Source: Bacteroidaceae bacterium (GTDB lineage Bacteria; Bacteroidota; Bacteroidia; Bacteroidales; Bacteroidaceae). Taken from it: a stretch of 64,000 nucleotides of DNA. Below are positions 58,215-64,000 of this stretch, piece by piece. Under the pieces are notes generated by a model. That model searched no databases. It was not told the DNA's origin and worked only from the letters and a program-made list of their open reading frames with translations. Location of the stretch: positions 16,494 to 80,493 of the forward strand of contig JAEEHP010000072.1 of NCBI GenBank assembly GCA_016280855.1. Reading direction: 5' to 3'. Every line of letters starts with the position of its first letter. Position 1 is the stretch's first letter. The position numbers and the translations under genes are program-made.

Positions 58215-60578
58215 TTAGTGATTCGCTGCCACGGCAAAGAACTCCTGAGGACCGGTCGTATAAAGGTTGCCGAAGTGAGCGGAGTTCACGATATGGACGT
58301 GGGAACCCAAAGTGCGCTGGGCGCAGTAGAGGTAGAGATCACGATAGGTTGTCGATGGCGATGACGCAAGATGAGTGACGAGGTTGTGGCTGAAACGATC
58401 GCAACGCCACACGCCCAGCTGGCTGCTCCAGTTGTCTGCGAACGACTGCTCGTAAGTGCCGGCACTCGACATCGCCAGCACACCAGGAATGCCTATTAAG
58501 GGTGTGATAACGGCCTCCGAGAAACAAGGTTCTGTGACGACGAGCATCTTGCGATAGCGTCCTTCTGTCTGCATCCTGCTGATGGTCTGTTGCAGGCGTT
58601 GTGCTGTCATGCCCTGTCCGGCATCGGTATCGCGCCATGCCAGCTCATCGGCACCGTTGCTGGCGCGGTTGCGTCCGTGACCGCTCCAGAAGAGGAGAAC
58701 ATTAGGAGCACCAGAGGCCGTTTGAGGGGCTATGTCAAGCAGGATGTTACTGATGTCAACGGGCGTGAGCGCGGCGTTGTCGTAGTCAACGACGGCTCCT
58801 CGCAACAAGTCCTTGCCTCCGTCTTCAGCTCTGATGATGCCTGGCTCAGGATTCTTAGCGTCTGAGCCAAGCGCTTTGTCGATGATCAGGATGATGTGAT
58901 CATCGTCATAGCCGTTCGTCTTGAGCAACTGGTACACGCTAAGCACATCTGCCTGATGACGATAGTTGTTCCATCCGTAGCTGCCCTGTACCAATACGGC
59001 GTATTGGTCGGAGAGGGTGGGGTAAGTGATGATCACATCGCGGTTCTGGGCTTCTTTGGCAAAAGCTTCTTCAGGGTTTTCCACAAGCCAGTTCCATGCC
59101 GCCATGGCCTCTCCTGTTCTGTGGCTGCCATCGCTGCTGAGGTAATTCCGATGGGTAAGTTTGCCGTCCTTGATCTGCCAGTGGACGTAGGTGGTATGAA
59201 TCGACGAAGTGTAGGTCTCGCTATCGAAACGAATGTCTCCCGAGGCTCCCTTGAAGGGCATCAACTGGCCCTGTTCGAGGGACGAGAGATAGAGCTCCAT
59301 GGATGTCCGGCTCCACGCGGAGATAGTTCCCAACGGTGAACCGCTGGGCATGGTGGTGGTGATGGCGATGATGGCGTCGTTGAGATTTCCCTGATGCTCG
59401 GGATGCTCTAGATTATCTAGATTCTCTTGATGCTCCGCGTAGCTGGCGGCGAAAGCCGTGAGCATCAAGGCATCATAGAACTTGCACTCGGCATAGGTTG
59501 GCTTGGTGCCGAACTTCACCTCGTAGCTCTTCTCGAAACCTGTGGTTGGGTCGGCGTAAGGCGAGAAACCTTGATAGTATTGCAGCACGTCAGCTCCCTT
59601 CTTGCCCAAGGCGTCAAGGCTCTCTTGCGTCAGATTGCTAAAAGCGAAATAGGTGCGAGCCCAGAACTCCAGGATCTGTTGCGTCTCCTCCTTCCCTTCC
59701 GCTTCCAACGGAGCGTCAGGATCGATGTCCCACCACTTCATACGCAGACGGGCAATGTCGTATAGCTGCTGTGTGGTTTCGATGACGCAGAAGGTTCCAA
59801 TATTGAGGCTGCCGAAGGTGGGAAGAGCGCTGAGCTCATCCAAGTAGTCCTTCATGCGTCGATGCAAGTCGGCATCGTCGGTGTATTGATCGTTGTGCGA
59901 GAAGGGTATGTCCATCTCTTCTGCCTGATAGGGTCCCCAGTCGAAGAATGTACGACCGTAGCTGTCGGCAGGCGAGAACAGCGCTGCCGGAGTGCTGGTT
60001 TCAGGGTCATAACCTAAGCTCTTGACCATCGAGGCATACATACTCATGAGCACTTCGCAGAAGGTGACATCAGTCTCGGTGAGCGACCACAGGAACGGTT
60101 CTTTGTTAGCTACGCCTGCTGTGCCAACGGCGAAGCGTCGTATCACTTCTTCGCTGGTGGCAGTGGGGGCGATGACGGGTTTGTGTGTCTGCTGACATGC
60201 TTGGGCGAGCTGTGCCACAGCATCATTGCCGAAGGGTCCGATGACAGCCATCACGTCGTCTCTTCCTGCCAATGACGCACCGAGTTGTGAGAGGTCTTCT
60301 GCCAGTTCGTCGTGCCATTCCAGCTTCAGGGCAATGCAGAGCGTGTCATTCAGCTGTGCCTGGTGCAGGTTGTCGAGAAACCATTGTGCTGTGCGCTCAA
60401 AGCGTGCCTTGGTGGCAGCGTTGGCACTTGTCGGAGCCACTATGGCCACCGTCTTCTCCACCCATCGGCGCGACTGCTTATAGACGATGGTGTCATCCTC
60501 CTGCTTGCAACCTGCCAGCAACAGCAACGATAAACAGATGATAAATCTAAAATCCTTAAATCGTAAATCACCCTTCAT
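58215..60578 (-). CDS. Lipoprotein with type-1 periplasmic-binding-protein-like domain fused to C13 (legumain/GPI8-like) peptidase domain
   Basis: FIICLSLLLLAGCKQEDD lipobox; DDVMAVIGPFGNDAVAQLAQACQQTHKPVIAPTATSEE (PBP1); VLVQGSYGWNNYRHQADVLSVYQLLKTNGYDDDHIILIID...NPEPGIIRAEDGGKDLLRGAVVDYDNAALTP; LLFWSGHGRN; RYRKMLVVTEPCFSEAV (C13). Confidence 0.85.
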   Translation of the reverse strand: MKGDLRFKDFRFIICLSLLLLAGCKQEDDTIVYKQSRRWVEKTVAIVAPTSANAATKARFERTAQWFLDNLHQAQLNDTLCIALKLEWHDELAEDLSQLGASLAGRDDVMAVIGPFGNDAVAQLAQACQQTHKPVIAPTATSEEVIRRFAVGTAGVANKEPFLWSLTETDVTFCEVLMSMYASMVKSLGYDPETSTPAALFSPADSYGRTFFDWGPYQAEEMDIPFSHNDQYTDDADLHRRMKDYLDELSALPTFGSLNIGTFCVIETTQQLYDIARLRMKWWDIDPDAPLEAEGKEETQQILEFWARTYFAFSNLTQESLDALGKKGADVLQYYQGFSPYADPTTGFEKSYEVKFGTKPTYAECKFYDALMLTAFAASYAEHQENLDNLEHPEHQGNLNDAIIAITTTMPSGSPLGTISAWSRTSMELYLSSLEQGQLMPFKGASGDIRFDSETYTSSIHTTYVHWQIKDGKLTHRNYLSSDGSHRTGEAMAAWNWLVENPEEAFAKEAQNRDVIITYPTLSDQYAVLVQGSYGWNNYRHQADVLSVYQLLKTNGYDDDHIILIIDKALGSDAKNPEPGIIRAEDGGKDLLRGAVVDYDNAALTPVDISNILLDIAPQTASGAPNVLLFWSGHGRNRASNGADELAWRDTDAGQGMTAQRLQQTISRMQTEGRYRKMLVVTEPCFSEAVITPLIGIPGVLAMSSAGTYEQSFADNWSSQLGVWRCDRFSHNLVTHLASSPSTTYRDLYLYCAQRTLGSHVHIVNSAHFGNLYTTGPQEFFAVAANH

Positions 60579-61668
60579 GTTCCTCCTCCTTTCTCATGGC
60601 TTCTTCCTTCATCTCTTTTACCATCTCATCCGTCAGCACAGGAACCGTAGTTCCTTCGTAACCGTCTGGTGTCCAAATATCAATGCTTGTGACGGGGTTC
60701 ATGATGACTTCAGTGAAGCCTTCTTTGAGTCCTAGCGTCTGGTGCTTAGGCATTGTGCCTTGGGCGAGCCATTGACTGATGCTTTGCTCCAAGGCACGGT
60801 CGATGTGCTTCACGATGGAGTATGGGGAGAAATAGTTGTCGTAATAGCTGTCGATGCCGACGATGTTAACCATGGCCATCGTGGAGTTGATCAGTCGCGA
60901 GAACGTATTTGACGCTCCTCCGCATACAGGCACCAGCATCCTGACCTCGTCATTTTCCCATTGTCGCAGCAGTCGCATGGCTGTCGTGTCAGCGATACTG
61001 AATCCGCCGCTGCCCGTCTCGTCCAGATAGGTTGATGTCAGGCTATTCAGGCTAGCTTGCTTTTCCGTCAGCAGTTTCAGGCCTGCCTCGAAGCCGTCGC
61101 GGTAGCCCTGCATGGCCTCTGCGACTGATGGTGTCTGGCGGTTGGCGCCTATGAGTAATGTGTTGCAGCGCTCGGCGGCAGCGGATATCCTGCCGCCCTC
61201 GTACATTGCGCCATAGTAGGTGAGGAAGAGCGTGGAGCCCTTCCCCTCTAATGGCGTACGCGTTTCAAGGTAGAGCAGGTCGGCGTAGGGATTGGCCTCC
61301 AATCGCTTGTTATTCTTGCGGATGAAGTCATCGTAGCCGGGCGAGGTGACGATGAAGAGGCGCCGCACGGTGTCCTGGGCTGCCTCCATCTGCCTGAACA
61401 TCAGCTCGAGGTACTGCAGCCCCTCCTCGTAGGTTTGTGGCGACAGCTGCATCGTGCGCAATCCCCATTCCTGAGCCGCGTGCTCCACGCCTTCGTAAAT
61501 CAGGTCGTTGTAAGAATGGTCGCCCAAGGCATTGGCGTCGTAGATCACCGTCACTAAGGGCGTTGTGCTCGCCGGTTCCTCATTCGGGTCGGGCTTGTAG
61601 ATGGTGTCGCCCTCTTTCGTGCAGGCAGCTGTCAACAGCAACGCCGCTATGATGAGATACTTCCGCAT
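60568..61668 (-). CDS. BMP/PnrA-like substrate-binding lipoprotein
   Basis: LIIAALLLTAACTKEGD lipobox; VTVIYDANALGDHSYNDLIYEGVEHAAQEWGLRTMQL resembles BMP-family N-termini; later GYRDGFEAGL, MLVPVCGGASNTF, VVGID-like VNIVGIDSYYDNY. Confidence 0.75.
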   Translation of the reverse strand: MRKYLIIAALLLTAACTKEGDTIYKPDPNEEPASTTPLVTVIYDANALGDHSYNDLIYEGVEHAAQEWGLRTMQLSPQTYEEGLQYLELMFRQMEAAQDTVRRLFIVTSPGYDDFIRKNNKRLEANPYADLLYLETRTPLEGKGSTLFLTYYGAMYEGGRISAAAERCNTLLIGANRQTPSVAEAMQGYRDGFEAGLKLLTEKQASLNSLTSTYLDETGSGGFSIADTTAMRLLRQWENDEVRMLVPVCGGASNTFSRLINSTMAMVNIVGIDSYYDNYFSPYSIVKHIDRALEQSISQWLAQGTMPKHQTLGLKEGFTEVIMNPVTSIDIWTPDGYEGTTVPVLTDEMVKEMKEEAMRKEEEHEG

Positions 61669-61700
61669 ACGGACATATTATTTAATCTTATGTAGTATTA

Positions 61701-62321
61701 CTATTCGCAAGCTTCTGGCCCAAGACCAAATAATGACACAACCCAAATACAGAAATCATTATACGGCGAGGTTTCTTTATAATTCCCTCCGAAGTCCGCT
61801 ATGGCAGGATTTCCTACGCCTTTGGCATCAACTATGCATCCAGTGGAAGCACTCTTGCTGCACCAGCTTGAGACATCGGTAGCTGCCACATTTTCAGGTT
61901 GGGCATATGGATTAGCACTTGTCCACCCATTCGCCCAATCGCCACCCTTGGCAGCGTGGAACAGATAGCCAGCGGTAGATATGGCCTTCAACTGATAGCT
62001 CACTTCCGTCAATGCTACCGAAGCCTTGGGCGTCAGCTGCGCCCACACACCGAGGCGGGCAGGCAGCGTGGTGGTGGTCCATTGCTTTTTCCATTCCGTG
62101 GTGGTCATCCGCTCCGTGGCCTCCTGGCCTTTCGCGTCGAGGTAGTGAACGGTGACATCTGCCACCTTCAGCACATCCTCCGATACCATTACATGACACA
62201 GGGCATCCATCGTGTCCAGTGCCTCATTCTCATCCTTGTTGTTGCCACAGGCCATCAGTGCCCCGGCAGTCATGCCGCAGCAGAGGATGGCAGCCAACAT
62301 CCATTGTACATTCTTTTTCAT
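61701..62321 (-). CDS. Small lipoprotein, paralogous to 62333-62941
   Basis: MTAGALMACGNNKDENE lipobox; LKVADVTVHYLDAKGQEATERMTTTEWKKQWTTTTLPARLG. Confidence 0.75.
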   Translation of the reverse strand: MKKNVQWMLAAILCCGMTAGALMACGNNKDENEALDTMDALCHVMVSEDVLKVADVTVHYLDAKGQEATERMTTTEWKKQWTTTTLPARLGVWAQLTPKASVALTEVSYQLKAISTAGYLFHAAKGGDWANGWTSANPYAQPENVAATDVSSWCSKSASTGCIVDAKGVGNPAIADFGGNYKETSPYNDFCIWVVSLFGLGPEACE

Positions 62322-62332
62322 ATATGATCAGT

Positions 62333-62941
62333 TTATTTACTTCTTGTCGTTCCCGTAGCTCCTTCGCTGTTGACCTCTATGTCGCGGTTGGGATCTTTGT
62401 CGTCATCGTTGCCACCCCAATTGATGGTAGTGGTGGCGATGGTGCCGTCGGCGGCTATGGCCTTGGCCTCCGCGACTCGTGTGCCGATGCGCGTCATGAA
62501 CTGTCCCAGGAAGTTGGGACCGAGCTGTCCCTTCGCCTCCAGCTTGTTGCCTTTATACGGATTGCCCAGTGTGGCCGCGTGCTGGTCGAGCACGGTGATG
62601 GTCATCTTGCCGTCTGCCTCGATGGTGTACGCTTCCTGCGTGGGTTCGCCCTTTAGGCGTGGTTGCACGCTGAAACCGGCATCGACAGGCAGCTTGGTGA
62701 GGCTCACGGTCTTCGTCCATTTGCTGGAGGTCACCGTTTCCTGCGCCTGCTGACCGTTGCTGTCGATGTAATAGATCGTGACGTCGGCAACATTGAGCAG
62801 CTCCTGGTTCAAGTTCACTACGTACTCTGCCGTGGCACTCTTGGCTGTCAGCACCTCCGCCTCGTCTTTGCCGCATGAGGTAAGGCCGCCGAGGGACAGC
62901 AAGCCACCCAGCAGCAAACTCATTATCTTAAGATTCTTCAT
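62333..62941 (-). CDS. Small lipoprotein, paralogous to 61701-62321
   Basis: LLSLGGLTSCGKDEAE lipobox; LNVADVTIYYIDSNGQQAQETVTSSKWTKTVSLTKLPVDAG. Confidence 0.78.
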   Translation of the reverse strand: MKNLKIMSLLLGGLLSLGGLTSCGKDEAEVLTAKSATAEYVVNLNQELLNVADVTIYYIDSNGQQAQETVTSSKWTKTVSLTKLPVDAGFSVQPRLKGEPTQEAYTIEADGKMTITVLDQHAATLGNPYKGNKLEAKGQLGPNFLGQFMTRIGTRVAEAKAIAADGTIATTTINWGGNDDDKDPNRDIEVNSEGATGTTRSK

Positions 62942-62951
62942 TGTAGTAAGA

Positions 62952-64000
62952 TTATTTTTTGATGATTTTTTTACCGTTCTTAATGACTACACCCTTGGCG
63001 TGCTCGCTTATCCTGCGACCGCTGAGGTCATAGACGTGCTCAGTGCCGTCGCTGTCGATGGTGCGCAGCTGTTCGATGCCGTATTCATCCTCGAGCGTCA
63101 TGCCGATGGCAGCACGTGTGTTCTGACGGCTCTGCAGCAGATAGCAGCGGAAGGCGGGGATGGTGACGGCGCTGTGGTCTTTGGAGTCTGAGAGCACGGG
63201 GTGCCACTTTGCGTCGTCGTTCATCACGTAAGCGCCGATTTCTACAGCCTCCTTGTTGTCGATGGCATCCAACGTGCCACGCATGACGAAGCCGGGCGAC
63301 TGCATCTGGCGGCCATAGGTGGAACCGCCGCTGGCAGGGATAGCGACACTGCCGCTCGTTCCCAGCGACGCATCGTTCTGCTCCGTCCATACGAGGTAAG
63401 GCTCCATGGCCTCCATGTGACCCGTGTGCTGGGCAAAGATCAGTTCGTTGTCGCTGCGTCCGGAGAGACGATAGACCTTCGCATCTGCAGGAATATCGAG
63501 GGCGTAGGGCAGACAGACCGTGTAAGGTGCGCTGCTCTTTGTCAGCGTGCGGGTGTTCTCTACGTTGTCGGCTGTCACGGCGAAGGGCACGCAGTAGTCA
63601 AGGCCATCCATCAAGCGGAAGGTCTGTGCACGGAAGCCGTTGCCATTGTTGACGGCCACGTTCACATCGGCACTTTCGCCATACTGTGCAGGCACATAGA
63701 CCAGCGTGTTCTCACCGATACCGAGTGAGCGGACGCCACCTTCGGCGGCGAGCGTCGGTGCATAGTCGGCACATTTGCTCAGATCGACATAGCGTAGGGT
63801 GGTAGTATTCTTGAAGGCATCCTTGGCCACACCCTTAGTTGTGGCGGGCAGGGTGACGTTGCGCAGCTGCGTGAGCGGAGCCACGTCGGCGGTGCGCAGG
63901 GAGTCGATGCTAGTATATTGCAGGGCATCGAAGTCGATGACGCCGGTATGGTTGCGGAACCAGCCGCTGATGTCGCCAATCTGTATCAGGTCATCCTTGG
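62952..64000 (-). CDS. BspA-like leucine-rich-repeat surface protein with sorting-type C-terminus (N-terminus beyond window)
   Basis: Frame stays open to the right edge (KDDLIQIGDISGWFRNHTGVIDFDALQYTSIDSLRTADVAPLTQLRNVTLPATTKGVAKDAFKNTTTLRYVDLSKC); ends VYDLSGRRISEHAKGVVIKNGKKIIKK. Confidence 0.85.
   Translation of the reverse strand, partial: KDDLIQIGDISGWFRNHTGVIDFDALQYTSIDSLRTADVAPLTQLRNVTLPATTKGVAKDAFKNTTTLRYVDLSKCADYAPTLAAEGGVRSLGIGENTLVYVPAQYGESADVNVAVNNGNGFRAQTFRLMDGLDYCVPFAVTADNVENTRTLTKSSAPYTVCLPYALDIPADAKVYRLSGRSDNELIFAQHTGHMEAMEPYLVWTEQNDASLGTSGSVAIPASGGSTYGRQMQSPGFVMRGTLDAIDNKEAVEIGAYVMNDDAKWHPVLSDSKDHSAVTIPAFRCYLLQSRQNTRAAIGMTLEDEYGIEQLRTIDSDGTEHVYDLSGRRISEHAKGVVIKNGKKIIKK

Overview
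The window is a Bacteroidales chromosome segment, most likely Prevotella-like. The assignment rests on many TAnnTTTG-type -7 promoter elements, a MoxR/Bat operon, DUF4295/DUF6452/DUF6048-type proteins and Prevotella-type C-terminal sorting tails. Most of it is ordinary chromosome: acyl-CoA synthetase, XRE-cupin regulator, LMW-PTP, aldo/keto reductase, GH2 beta-galactosidase, THUMP methyltransferase, S9 peptidase, GT2, ApbE, DUF389, QueF, RsmG, NhaC, KDG kinase and KDPG aldolase, C10 peptidase, LptD-like, GH51, Map, TsaD, CinA, L28/L33, FtsY, RimO, HU proteins, Bat operon, IleS, DksA/TraR-like, LspA, GalE. The most unusual locus is a tightly packed minus-strand cluster at 58215-64000. It encodes a lipoprotein that joins a type-1 periplasmic-binding-protein-like domain to a legumain/GPI8-like (C13, clan CD) peptidase, a BMP/PnrA-like lipoprotein, two paralogous small lipoproteins and a BspA-like LRR protein with a sorting-type C-terminus. 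A second theme is palindromic REP-like elements that are translated inside or at the ends of housekeeping genes (tsaD, rimO, batD). A third is locus-specific heptanucleotide tracts, often placed directly before start codons. No rRNA, tRNA, CRISPR array or intact transposon was recognised. All assignments come from reading the sequence and from family knowledge; no database searches were run.
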